64,000 bases of DNA. Source: Microcystis panniformis FACHB-1757. GTDB taxonomy: Bacteria; Cyanobacteriota; Cyanobacteriia; Cyanobacteriales; Microcystaceae. The notes beneath the pieces are model-generated. The model saw only the letters and a program-made list of their open reading frames with translations, made no database searches and was not told the origin of the DNA. A program made the position numbers and the translations under genes. Positions within the stretch are counted from its first letter, which is position 1. Each line of letters opens with the position of its first letter. Of this stretch, positions 51,544 through 60,035 are shown piece by piece. The DNA lies in assembly GCF_001264245.1 (NCBI RefSeq), contig NZ_CP011339.1, positions 1,674,001-1,738,000 of the forward strand, read 5' to 3'.

Positions 51544-54239
51544 TCTGCTGACTTAGTTAAACTAGCAATAAAAGCCATAGCTTCGCTTTTATTGCTGACT
51601 ATTCCATCTAAAGTCGCCCCCAACACCGCCGCAAGTAACGATTTAAACTGGGGACCGGGTTGATAACCCAAAGCTTTTAGGTCATTGCCGTCGATAGGAG
51701 CCTCAATCTGCGACCATTTAGTTAAATATTGCCAGATTAAACCCCTAATCCTAGTCTGACTCCTCACCGCCACCAATAACAAACTAGGAACCTGATAACC
51801 ATTGAAAAAGCTGACAATTTGACTAACGGGTCGATCATAAGCAAAATTATTGCTAATCTCCCTTTCCATAACTTCTAGTTTTTGTAAACGCCCCACAGTA
51901 TCTTTAGGCAATTGTAAGTTATTAGCGATCGCTATTCTTTCCCCCACAGCCAGAGAAGCGATTAATAATTCCAACCGCATTAACCAAACATTCACCGGCA
52001 ATTCCAGACTTAAACAATCTAACCAACGACTGAGACAGCGCAATTGTCGCCATAAAGCCCGATTTAAACTTAAATCCCCGTGTAAACAGTGCAAAGCCCC
52101 CAAATCAGCCAACTTTTCTAAGGCACTTTCCCAGTAATCCGCCTCTAAAATATAATTCAACTCCGCTTTTAAACGGGACTGTAAAGCGGGTGCATTCTGA
52201 TTTTGTTGCCGTGAGCGATCATAAACCCCACTTTCGATCGCATACCTAATATAGTTTTCTGTCAAGGGTTCAATAACAAATCTTAAGCGAGTGGCAAAAC
52301 GCACCGCTCGATAGATGCGCGTTGGATCCTCAATAAAACTATTAGCGTGGAGAACCCGGATGTGTTGGGCGCGTAAATCCAACATACCGCCAAAAAAGTC
52401 GAGTAATTCTCCCTCTTTCGGCGAAGTTAGGCGAATTGCCAGAGCATTAATCGTAAAATCCCTTCTATACAAATCCTGTCGAATCGAACTAGCCTCCACT
52501 TGGGGATTACTGGCAGGATAGGGATAGAATTCCGTGCGTGCCGTGGCGATATCCACCCATAACGAGCCAAAACGCTCATCTTTGTGCCATAACAAAGCCG
52601 CCGTCTGAAATTCCCCGTGAATCGATAACCGGGCCCCCGGATAAATTTCCTGTAAACAATTAGCCAAATCCACCCCCGCACCCACACCGGCGGCACGATG
52701 GCAGCCATCCACCACTAAATCGATATCCTGTAACAATAAAGAATCCCTTTCTGTGGCTAACAATAAATCCCGCACCGCACCCCCAACCAGATAGAGATGC
52801 CAACCGCGTTTTTGAGCGGCAGCGGCGGCAGCTTGCAGGAATGACCATAAAATCGGCTCTAAACGCTCTTTAATCGCTGGTAAAAGACAAGAAACCAACG
52901 CAACCCCTTCAAAACGCACCCGCTCATTTTGATGAATCTGTCTTAATACATCTGTACGAGTGACGATACCGACTAACTGCCCATTTTCTAGTACAGGTAA
53001 ACGCCCCAAATCATACGTTACCATCAGCGACTCGATTTCCTGAAGAGAAGTGTCGGGGGTAATAGTTTTCGGATTACAAGTCATGTATCCCTTCACAGGA
53101 GAGCGAGAAAAGCCGTGATGGAGAGCTAAATCGAGGTCACGACGAGAAATCACCCCAACTAAGCGATCCTGCTCATCTACCACCGATAACCCCGAATGGC
53201 CGTAACGAAAAAGGATGCGCTCGGCTTGAGATATGGAAGTATCGGGACGAATTGTCCGCACCGGAGAAGACATTAAATCCCTAGCGGTAGGAGAAGGGGG
53301 AATTTGAGCAATTAAGTCCCCCAGTAGTTGATTTAACTGTTGAACTGGCTGAACATCGCGAAAACTCACCGAAGCGGCCTGAGCATGACCACCGCCGTTA
53401 TAGGGGGAAAAAAGCTGATATAGATTCACTCCATCGATCCTAGAGCGACCAATCACAGTTAAACGCTGTCGGGAATTATCTTCCTCGTCTTTACTATAAC
53501 TATGGCCAAAAAGTAACGCATCACTATCGGATAATTCCAGTAGGCGCTCGGCTACACTAGACAAACCCGGGATAAAATCGGCAGTATGGAGGAGAACGTG
53601 GGCGATTTTACGGTCATGGATCGTTTTAATCTCTAGATTTTCCCAAGCAAGGCTAAATAACTCCTGTAAGCGCGGGGAAAAACTCGGTTGACAGTATTGG
53701 GCGATCGTTTTAATGTTAGCAGCACAGGTCATTAACCAAGCCAAAGCATAGGCATCCCTGGGGGTACTACCGGCAAAAGTCAGGGAACCCGTGTCAACGT
53801 GAATACCGAGCGCCATTACCGTCGCTGCCATCGAGTTTGGTTTAATCTGGGCTTTTTGTAAAGCTTCCACAATTAAAGTCGTGGTGGCTCCCACCGCTTC
53901 TAAATGGACGCTAGAGGCGTGAATATCACTTTCACTATCCAAATGATGATCATACAATTCGATCGCCTGTAAATGCCCTAAATCGAGCCACTGGGAGGCT
54001 TTTCCCAGACGCTCTCGCCACTGATTATCAACGATAATTAAAGAGCGAATACTGGCCGGATTGACACTACGCAGTTCAATTAAAGCGAATTCATCCCGAT
54101 GCAGGGCCAAAAATTCCCTTACTGTTGGGTGCGCTCCCCCCGTTAACACAATGCGACTACCCGCTTTCAGCAACGATAAACCCACCGCTGCCCCCAAAGC
54201 GTCAAAATCCGCCGTTTGATGACATAAAATTAAATCCAT
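51540..54239 (-). CDS. DHH-CBS-nucleotidyltransferase fusion, probable A-adding tRNA enzyme
   Basis: The 899-residue protein has three parts. First is a DHH-type phosphoesterase region (about 1-300: CHQTADFDALGAAVG, ELYDHHLDSES, GGHAQAAS). Next is a CBS pair (about 318-435: MSSPVRTIRPDTSISQAERI, GIVTRTDVL). Then comes a class II tRNA nucleotidyltransferase (LVGGAVRDLLL, DIDLVVDG, RRDFTINALAI, EDPTRIYRAVRF). Fusions of this type occur in cyanobacteria and other deep lineages, where CC- and A-addition are split; the other member is at 29019-30236. CBS domains suggest regulation by adenine nucleotides. Cytosolic. Length is normal for this family. Confidence 0.85.
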   Translation of the reverse strand: MDLILCHQTADFDALGAAVGLSLLKAGSRIVLTGGAHPTVREFLALHRDEFALIELRSVNPASIRSLIIVDNQWRERLGKASQWLDLGHLQAIELYDHHLDSESDIHASSVHLEAVGATTTLIVEALQKAQIKPNSMAATVMALGIHVDTGSLTFAGSTPRDAYALAWLMTCAANIKTIAQYCQPSFSPRLQELFSLAWENLEIKTIHDRKIAHVLLHTADFIPGLSSVAERLLELSDSDALLFGHSYSKDEEDNSRQRLTVIGRSRIDGVNLYQLFSPYNGGGHAQAASVSFRDVQPVQQLNQLLGDLIAQIPPSPTARDLMSSPVRTIRPDTSISQAERILFRYGHSGLSVVDEQDRLVGVISRRDLDLALHHGFSRSPVKGYMTCNPKTITPDTSLQEIESLMVTYDLGRLPVLENGQLVGIVTRTDVLRQIHQNERVRFEGVALVSCLLPAIKERLEPILWSFLQAAAAAAQKRGWHLYLVGGAVRDLLLATERDSLLLQDIDLVVDGCHRAAGVGAGVDLANCLQEIYPGARLSIHGEFQTAALLWHKDERFGSLWVDIATARTEFYPYPASNPQVEASSIRQDLYRRDFTINALAIRLTSPKEGELLDFFGGMLDLRAQHIRVLHANSFIEDPTRIYRAVRFATRLRFVIEPLTENYIRYAIESGVYDRSRQQNQNAPALQSRLKAELNYILEADYWESALEKLADLGALHCLHGDLSLNRALWRQLRCLSRWLDCLSLELPVNVWLMRLELLIASLAVGERIAIANNLQLPKDTVGRLQKLEVMEREISNNFAYDRPVSQIVSFFNGYQVPSLLLVAVRSQTRIRGLIWQYLTKWSQIEAPIDGNDLKALGYQPGPQFKSLLAAVLGATLDGIVSNKSEAMAFIASLTKSAD

Positions 54240-54375
54240 AGTTTTTTTGAGGTTTTAGGGGTTGGGGGTTAGGGGTTGAGGGTTGGGGGTTTTGGGGTTT
54301 TAGGGTTTTGGGGCATTAGTTGAATTTCCCCATTTCCCCACCACCTATCCCCTATCCCCTAATCCCTATCTCTTA
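54240..54375. repeat. G-rich then C-rich inverted region
   Basis: A G-run stretch (for example ggggttgggggttaggggtt) is followed after 20 or so bases by a C-run stretch (cccctatcccctaatccc). The G strand has at least four runs of four or more G and could form a quadruplex; the two halves could pair as a hairpin. It sits upstream of the fusion gene start (54239), possibly in its leader. Confidence 0.6.
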
Positions 54376-54554
54376 TTTCCATTAAGTAACAAAATTTGGT
54401 AGGGTTGAAAACTGCGAGAGTAAGTTGCTCCAAAAGAGGTAAAATCAGGATACATCCGAGAGCCGATGACCTTGAAGATGGGCGCAAGCAACCCGTAAAT
54501 CCATAACCTAAATGGTTCAAAAATATGGTAGTAGCGAAGATGTTGATCTTTCAA
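54366..54554 (-). other. possible C-terminal gene remnant
   Basis: The frame (FEPFRLWIYGLLAPIFKVIG, MYPDFTSFGATYSRSFQPYQ) looks protein-like but has no ATG start and is cut by a stop just upstream. I do not recognise it. It may be the end of a decayed gene. Confidence 0.25.
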
Positions 54555-54700
54555 GCGAGGTAGTCAATTAGGATATGTGCAAAAGTAAGTTCAAATGCCT
54601 TGTGGCTATGAACTAAAGGTCTTGCCGTTTAGACCTTGGATGTCCTTATTCTTTGAGCGGAAGTAAACCACTCATTTAACAAGTCCTTCCAAAACTTCAG

Positions 54701-54729
54701 TTGTCTATAACTCTGGAGAACGGTACTAT
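54701..54729 (+). promoter_or_regulatory. candidate sigma-70 promoter of psbZ
   Basis: TTGTCT (54701-54706) and TACTAT (54724-54729) are separated by 17 bp. The predicted transcript starts near 54736, giving a leader of about 40 bases with AGGAG (54761-54765) before ATG 54776. Confidence 0.6.
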
Positions 54730-54775
54730 ATCAGGGAGAATTATCTAATATCAAGTGTTTTAGGAGAACCCGATC

Positions 54776-54964
54776 ATGTCCATTGTCTTTCAATTCTTTC
54801 TCATTGCCCTAGTTTTATTTTCCTTGCTGATGGTGATTGGGGTTCCCGTTGCCTATGCTTCCCCCCAAAACTGGGATCAATCGAAACCCCTCCTCTATGT
54901 GGGTTCGGCAATTTGGGCGATTTTAGTCGTTGCCGTCGCTATTTTAAACTTTTTAGTTATTTAG
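54776..54964 (+). CDS. psbZ: photosystem II protein PsbZ
   Basis: This 62-residue protein of the thylakoid membrane (also Ycf9) has two transmembrane helices (FFLIALVLFSLLMVIGVPVA and IWAILVVAVAILNFLVI) joined by SPQNWDQSKP, the PsbZ signature. It sits at the edge of PSII, helping in interaction with antenna. A good RBS (ttaggagaacc) precedes ATG 54776. Length is exactly as usual. Confidence 0.93.
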   Translation: MSIVFQFFLIALVLFSLLMVIGVPVAYASPQNWDQSKPLLYVGSAIWAILVVAVAILNFLVI

Positions 54965-55015
54965 TCTTGATCAGGAGAACGGGAGTCAGGAGGAGATAGG
55001 GTGATAGGGTTTTGG

Positions 55016-55127
55016 GGTGATAGGGTGATGAGACAGCTTCCCCCACTCCCCACTTCCCCACTTCCCCACTTCCCCACTCCCCACTCCCCACTCCCCACTC
55101 CCCACTCCCCACTCCCCACTCCCTATC
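55016..55127 (+). repeat. ccccactt/ccccactc minisatellite
   Basis: After a G-run segment (gatagggttttggggtgata), about ten units of ccccact(c/t) follow, with the unit length of 7-8 bp. It lies between psbZ and ribH. Copy number may vary between strains. The initial G-rich part could pair with the C-rich part. Confidence 0.75.
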
Positions 55128-55138
55128 CCCTTTTGCCT

Positions 55139-55684
55139 ATGACTGTTTTTGAGGGAAATTTTACCGAGGATATATCGTCCTTGCGCTTTGCGATCGTGAT
55201 TGGTCGTTTTAATGATCTCGTCACTGATAAACTGTTATCAGGCTGTCAAGACTGTCTCAAGCGTCACGGGGTTGATGTCAATCCCGATGGCACACAAGTG
55301 GATTATATCTGGGTACCCGGTAGCTTTGAAGTGCCAATGGTAGCCCGTCAAGTCGCCCTTTCCCACCGTTACGATGCCGTCATTTGTCTAGGGGCAATTA
55401 TTCGCGGCCAAACGCCCCATTTTGACTACGTTGCCGCCGAGGCTGCTAAAGGCATCGCCGCGGCCTCTTTTCAGACCGGTGTTCCCGTTGTCTTCGGTAT
55501 TCTCACCACTGATACTCTACAACAGGCCCTCGAACGGGCCGGTATTAAAAGTAATTTGGGCTGGAATTATGGCCTATCTGCCCTAGAAATGGCTAGTCTC
55601 ATGCGTCAATTGCGCCCCCGGGATGAAGATAAACCCCTAGAATTATTGCAAAATAATCCCCAACAGGCACTGATGGAAGGCTAA
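55139..55684 (+). CDS. ribH: 6,7-dimethyl-8-ribityllumazine synthase
   Basis: The enzyme condenses 5-amino-6-ribitylamino-uracil with a butanone phosphate in riboflavin synthesis. The 181-residue chain has the conserved FNDLVTDKLL, VPGSFEVPMVA, GAIIRGQTPHFDYVA (active-site His) and PVVFGILTTDT segments. ATG 55139 is preferred: an upstream in-frame start at 55001 would translate the minisatellite. The C-terminal tail is slightly longer than in most bacteria, as in other cyanobacteria. Confidence 0.92.
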   Translation: MTVFEGNFTEDISSLRFAIVIGRFNDLVTDKLLSGCQDCLKRHGVDVNPDGTQVDYIWVPGSFEVPMVARQVALSHRYDAVICLGAIIRGQTPHFDYVAAEAAKGIAAASFQTGVPVVFGILTTDTLQQALERAGIKSNLGWNYGLSALEMASLMRQLRPRDEDKPLELLQNNPQQALMEG

Positions 55685-55736
55685 GAAAATTCCCCCAGCA
55701 TTTAGGATTTTAGTTGTCCCCACTCCCGGAGTTCCA

Positions 55737-56078
55737 ATGATGAGCGAAGCTGAACAGAACAAATATATTAACCAACTCAGACGGCAATTAGTCAACGCTG
55801 TCGAGAGAATCAAGACTCTGGAATTAGATTTAGAACCAGAGGGGCGGATTACGGCAGCTTTTGACGCTATGGAACGGCATATAGATGAAAAATTCGCCGC
55901 AGTGGATGAAAAATTCGCCGCCATTGACAAGCGCTTTGATCGTTTGGAACATCAGTTCAACCGACTACAGGCTAAGATAGAAGTGGTTCTCGAAGCTATT
56001 ACCGGTTTGGGGGATTTGCCAGAATTTGACATCCTCGCCGCCCTAAAAGTGCGGCGATTCCTAAACCTCACGATTTAA
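55737..56078 (+). CDS. coiled-coil protein truncated by miniature element
   Basis: This charged helical protein (MMSEAEQNKYINQLRRQLVN) has a repeated EKFAAVDEKFAAIDKRFDRL segment, a coiled coil. After GLGDLPEF the last 16 residues (DILAALKVRRFLNLTI) are read from the miniature IS605-type element at 56027, so the native C terminus was replaced, probably with few residues lost. The function is unknown; similar proteins are common and uncharacterised in cyanobacteria. Confidence 0.65.
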   Translation: MMSEAEQNKYINQLRRQLVNAVERIKTLELDLEPEGRITAAFDAMERHIDEKFAAVDEKFAAIDKRFDRLEHQFNRLQAKIEVVLEAITGLGDLPEFDILAALKVRRFLNLTI

Positions 56079-56362
56079 GTTTCTGCTTCCACCACCGTCG
56101 CATACCACAGTTAAAAAACCATGTACTGTCTTACACAGAGTCCACAGACTTTCGCCCCATTTCAGAAGCCCGATTCCCTGTGTCCCACGGTACGTTGACC
56201 GCCTATAGCTTCTTGTACTTGTTGCGCGCGACTTTTTACCCGGCCAAGCTTTTCTGGTCGGAACCCCCTAAGCCGAGTTTTCAAGGTGCTGCGCCGTCCA
56301 CTTGGTTTTCGAGACTGGCCTTTTAATTCTAACGTAAAGCCAACCTAGAACGGCGGGGTTTC
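56027..56362 (-). mobile_element. miniature IS605-type element, copy 2
   Basis: This is the minus-strand copy of 11384-11720, with the same internal 250 bp (identical by eye) and the same right end (tgacatcctcgccgccctaa here). The left palindrome is altered (gtaaagccaacctagaacgg). It ends in the coiled-coil gene at 56027. Near identity over non-coding sequence implies recent mobility or selection on an RNA. Confidence 0.75.
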
Positions 56363-56410
56363 AGACCCAAAATTTCCGATGAATCATTGTAAAAAAATGC
56401 TCCAAACTAC

Positions 56411-56439
56411 TTGACAAATGCTCTGAGATTTGGCATACT
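56411..56439 (+). promoter_or_regulatory. candidate sigma-70 promoter of tRNA-Gly
   Basis: A consensus TTGACA (56411-56416) and CATACT (56434-56439) are 17 bp apart. The start site would be near 56446, 18 bases before the mature tRNA. Confidence 0.75.
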
Positions 56440-56463
56440 TGGGGAAGTGTAAAAAAACGGCTT

Positions 56464-56535
56464 GCGGGCATAGCTCAGTGGTAGAGCGTCACCTTGCCAA
56501 GGTGAATGTCGCGCGTTCGAATCGCGTTGCCCGCT
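56464..56535 (+). tRNA. tRNA-Gly (GCC)
   Basis: The cloverleaf is complete: acceptor gcgggca paired with tgcccgc, D arm gctcagtggtagagc, anticodon arm caccttgccaaggtg with anticodon GCC, T arm cgcgttcgaatcgcg, discriminator T. The encoded CCA is absent, as usual in cyanobacteria, fitting the need for the CCA-adding enzymes in this window. Confidence 0.96.
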
Positions 56536-56628
56536 TGAACGAATCCGCGTCAGTCCCCACCCTCAACAACGCGGGGTGGGGAAGGAAAGTGCGGCAATTT
56601 GAGGACTCGATGTCCGAAAAATTGCCCA

Positions 56629-57179
56629 CTAACTTTTAGGTGTATCCTGATTTTTGATATACTCCTTAAGCTTTTCAATTGGCGCTCCACCGGATGGGCT
56701 CTTCTGGTTTCTGTGTGGAAACGAGGTCTATACTGATGGTTTATTTAACCAAATAGTCCTAAAAGTCTTTCCCAGTAAACATTTCACGATTTCATAAGCA
56801 AAAATTATCACACAAAGTCGAGAAGAGCCCCGGATGACGCAACATAACAAGAATTAGACCAAAAAGACACTTCACTCTTGTAGAATTTATTGACCGGCTC
56901 GGGCAAATCTTTTTTCATTGTTCTTGCAATGGAACTCTTTAAGCATCCTGCTACAGCAGAAATGGAATTTTGGGGATGGAAATCTAACAAAATGTGTACA
57001 TGATCGCTCTCCCCAGAAAACTCAATTAGTTCACATTCAAGCTTTCGACAAACTTGCCATATCATTTCCCCTAACCGTTCCATCATTTGAGCGGTTATAA
57101 CTTTTCTACGATAATGAGTGAGAAAAACAAAGTGTAACCGCACGCTAAAAACACTATGAGAACCTTTTCTGGGTTTCAT
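56629..57179 (-). pseudogene. tnpA: IS200/IS605 TnpA transposase, disrupted by MITE
   Basis: This Y1-type HUH transposase has the HUH motif SDHVHILLDF and the start MKPRKGSHSVFSVRLHFVFL. The C-terminal part is cut: after YVASSG the frame enters the 133-bp MITE. On its far side the frame resumes (SSGGAPIEKLKEYIKNQDTP) and stops at 56629. The gene is inactive unless the element leaves. It is divergent from a tnpB fragment at 57239, the usual IS605 arrangement. Confidence 0.85.
56697..56829 (+). mobile_element. 133-bp ISL3-type MITE inserted in tnpA
   Basis: The ends ggctcttctggtttctgtgtg and caaagtcgagaagagcc are flanked by ccggatg (56690-56696 and 56830-56836). Same family as 25021-25153, in the opposite orientation. 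Its excision restores tnpA. Confidence 0.88.
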
Positions 57180-57238
57180 ATTGACAACCTATATCTGTAG
57201 GCTATACTAAAAGTATAACTTTCCTAGGTCGATCAGTT

Positions 57239-57621
57239 ATGGCTATCAAGAGAATTACTTTTCGTCTTGATCCAAACCAAACACAAAATAACAAGCTTCA
57301 TTACAGTCAAAAGCTACACTGCTCTCTTTATAATGCTTGTGTTTATCATCGCAAAACCGAGTCGAAAAAGTTTGGTAAAAACCTTAACTATTTTGACCAA
57401 CAAAATTGCTTACCAGAGTTGAAGAAATGTTGGCCAGAATATAAAGAACTTGGTAGCCATGCACTGCAAGCCACTGTTAAACGAGTAGATTTTGCTTTTC
57501 AGAGATTCTTTAAACTTAAATCAGGTTATCCTAAGTTTAAGGCATCTAGAAATTATCGAGGTTGGACTTATCCTGATGGTGCTGGTTGGTCAATTGATTC
57601 TTCTGGTCATCATGGTTTTTT
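57239..57621 (+). pseudogene. tnpB: TnpB, N-terminal fragment
   Basis: The 128 residues (MAIKRITFRLDPNQTQNNKL, VKRVDFAFQRFFKLKSGYPK) are the N-terminal part of an IS605-type TnpB, different in type from the other three. An IS1-type element begins at 57622 and the rest of the gene, with the nuclease domain, is absent from the other side. A deletion must have followed the insertion. Confidence 0.8.
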
Positions 57622-58597
57622 GGTAATGATTCGGTAGTAGGTAATGATTCGGTAGTAGTGCCGTAGCCCTCTTGCTTACCTGGTATGAATTGTGTAAAAT
57701 ATTTATTAATAAAAATAATTGGAACCCGCTCAGTCTTTAAACCTCTAGCTTGCTCATGACTTTTCTGATAAATATCTTTTTCTGGCTCCTGTCTGGCTTA
57801 CTCAAATATCAGTCTAGCACCGAACAAAGTACCCCCCCTAGTTCACCTCTATTCCCCTGTCAAGCGTTGTGGTTCTCACCATAGGATCAAGAATGGTTCT
57901 ATTCATAATGGAAAACCCAAACGTCAAGGTAAAGAATGTGGTCAACCGTTTGTGATCAATCCCACTAATAAAACCGTCTCTGACGAAACCAAACAATTAA
58001 TTGATCAACTCTTGCTCGAACGAATTTCCTGACGAGGAATTGCTAGAGTAACAGGGGTAAGTTGGTCATGTTTACAAAATTATGTCAACAATAAACTGGC
58101 GGCTGTCCCCGGTCAAATCAAGGGTTCGGACAAACCAAAAGGTAAATTGGTTATAGAATGTGATGAGATGTGGTCTTTGGTTTTTTCTAAGACGATAAAG
58201 GTTTATATTTGGCAGTTAATTGATAGAAATACAAGGGAAATTATTGGTGGCTATGCGCGGAGATAGGAGTCGTCAATCAGCCAAAAAACTTTGGGGCTAG
58301 TTTACCCGGTGTTTACCGACAATGCGCGGTTGCTTACACAGACTTTTGGGAGTCCTATAAGACAGTAATTCCTCGTAAACGTCATCGACCGGTCGGAAAA
58401 GAAACTGGTCAAACCAATCCTATTGAAAGATTAAATAATACCTTTCGACAAAGGATTTCTCGGTTGGTGAGAGAGAGTCTATCTTTCTCTAAAAAAATGG
58501 AGAATCACGTTGGGGAACCCTTTGGTATTTTATCCATGACTACAATGCACAGCAAAGCAAAGGATTAAGCCGCCATCACTACTACCGAATCACCACC
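57622..58597 (+). mobile_element. IS1-type element, degenerate, with duplicated left tip
   Basis: The 18-bp tip ggtaatgattcggtagta is present twice in tandem (57622 and 57640). The body is that of the copy at 15159 with several indels; the transposase is broken in at least three places (stop in the zinc finger region, cctgacgagg nonsense, frame loss near 58290). The right end ccgaatcaccacc is at 58597. The flanks do not match, so there is no target duplication. Confidence 0.8.
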
Positions 58598-58608
58598 CTT
58601 TTTCTGGG

Positions 58609-58722
58609 GTGAAAAGATACCGTGCAGTTTCCGATATTTATAGGAATCGTGTAGCTAATTTTGATGATCAATTAATCTTAACGGCTTGTGGATTATGGAA
58701 TTTTTATTTAGCGGCAGCATAA
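58609..58722 (+). pseudogene. IS5-type (DDE_Tnp_4-like) transposase C-terminal remnant
   Basis: The fragment VKRYRAVSDIYRNRVANFDD, then LILTACGLWNFYLAAA and a stop, looks like the end of an IS5-group transposase. Nothing of the core is present. It lies between the IS1 element and the Uma2 gene, a probable deletion junction. Confidence 0.5.
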
Positions 58723-58768
58723 GCATTAATTAAAAGGAGAGGCAAGCTGAACTTCTCACAAAACAATT

Positions 58769-59377
58769 CATTCGGCTTTTTCTTATTTTGCAACAAGTTT
58801 ATTATGGCGCAAGAGGAGTGATTACTACGTTTCGGGAAATCTAACCATCTACTACAACGCGGAACAACTAAAAAAACGTGATTTCTGTGGTTCCGATTTT
58901 TTTGTGGTTTTAGATACCGAAAAACGTCCCCGCAAAAGTTGGGTAGTCTGGGGAGAACAGGGGAAATATCCGGATGTAATTGTCGAGATTCTCTCCGATT
59001 CTACGGCCAATATTGACCGCAATAACAAGAAAATTCTCTATCAGAATACCTTTCGCACTCCTAATTATTTTGGGTTTGATCCTAATACTTTAGAATTACA
59101 AGGATTTAGACTAATTGAGGGACAATATCAAGCCATTTCTCCCAATGAACAGGGTTATCTCTGGAGTGAACAGTTAGGATTATATTTAGGGATATTTGAC
59201 CGTAAACTGCGTTATTTTACCGCCGATGGTGAATTAGTCCCCACTCCTCAAGAAGCGGAATTACAGCAACGACAGGCAAAAGAACAGGCTCTTTTAGAAA
59301 AAGAAAGGGAACGACAAGCTAAGGAAAAATTAGCCCAAAAATTGCGAGAATTAGGCATCGATCCCGATGCAATTTAG
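58769..59377 (+). pseudogene. Uma2 family protein, 5'-truncated
   Basis: The frame is open from 58751 and matches Uma2 (DUF820) from about SDYYVSGNLTIYYNAEQLKK, with the PD-(D/E)XK-like core segments (GSDFFVVL, YPDVIVEILSDST) and a Glu/Lys/Arg coiled-coil tail. The first 40 or so residues are missing and mobile-element debris lies upstream. An internal GTG at 58904 would give 157 residues without the first acidic residue. Uma2 proteins are abundant in cyanobacteria; function is not settled. Confidence 0.7.
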
Positions 59378-59459
59378 GGGAAATCTGATCAGTAGGGTTT
59401 GAAGACAAAATAACAAACCCTGCTATAAGATTAAAAAGCAAAATTATTTTCTAGCAGTT

Positions 59460-59993
59460 ATGGTGACAGCAGCGCCCCTAGTGGGTGTAATTATGGGCAG
59501 TGATTCCGACTTACCCACCATGAAAGAAGCGATCGCAGTTTTAGAGGTTTTTCAGATTAGCCACGAAGTCACCATTGTCTCGGCCCATCGTACCCCCGAA
59601 AAAATGTTTGAATACGGCAAAAACGCTCATTTAAGGGGAATAAAAGTGATTATCGCTGGAGCCGGCGGGGCTGCCCATTTACCCGGGATGGTGGCATCTT
59701 TAACCCCCTTACCCGTGATTGGAGTTCCCGTAGTCACGCGCACTTTACAAGGGTTAGACTCTCTCTATTCAATTGTACAGATGCCCGCAGGCATTCCCGT
59801 GGCCACGGTGGCGATCGGTAATGCCAAAAATGCCGGACTTTTAGCGGTTCAAATTCTCGCCATCGGTAATGCTGATCTTTTAGAGCAAGTTATCGCCTAT
59901 CGTCAATCCCTCAGCGATTCCGTCCTCGAAAAACAAAGCAATCTTCAACGACTAGGCTATCAAGACTATCTAGGGCAGAGTTCACCTAAGTAG
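59460..59993 (+). CDS. purE: N5-carboxyaminoimidazole ribonucleotide mutase
   Basis: This 177-residue enzyme of purine synthesis rearranges N5-CAIR to CAIR. The class I signature is intact: VGVIMGSDSDLPTM, VSAHRTPEKMFEYG, IAGAGGAAHLPGMVA, PVIGVPV and QMPAGIPVATVAIG. Cytosolic. Start ATG 59460. A hairpin (agggtttg/caaaccct) lies upstream at 59394-59421, possibly terminating the Uma2 transcript. Confidence 0.93.
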   Translation: MVTAAPLVGVIMGSDSDLPTMKEAIAVLEVFQISHEVTIVSAHRTPEKMFEYGKNAHLRGIKVIIAGAGGAAHLPGMVASLTPLPVIGVPVVTRTLQGLDSLYSIVQMPAGIPVATVAIGNAKNAGLLAVQILAIGNADLLEQVIAYRQSLSDSVLEKQSNLQRLGYQDYLGQSSPK

Positions 59994-60035
59994 GGTAGAT
60001 TGAGAAAAGATTAAGTAACAAATTATGAAGTAATT

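Noticed and set aside
54240..54375. Telomere-like repeat or replicon end
   Set aside because: Short irregular G-runs inside a chromosome-like gene context, with continuous sequence on both sides.
55016..55127. CRISPR or coding extension of ribH
   Set aside because: Simple 7-8-bp repeat; the ribH domain begins at 55139 and the upstream in-frame codons are repeat-encoded.
56430..56639. Protein-coding frame over the tRNA
   Set aside because: It overlaps a complete tRNA-Gly with its own promoter and has no coding features.
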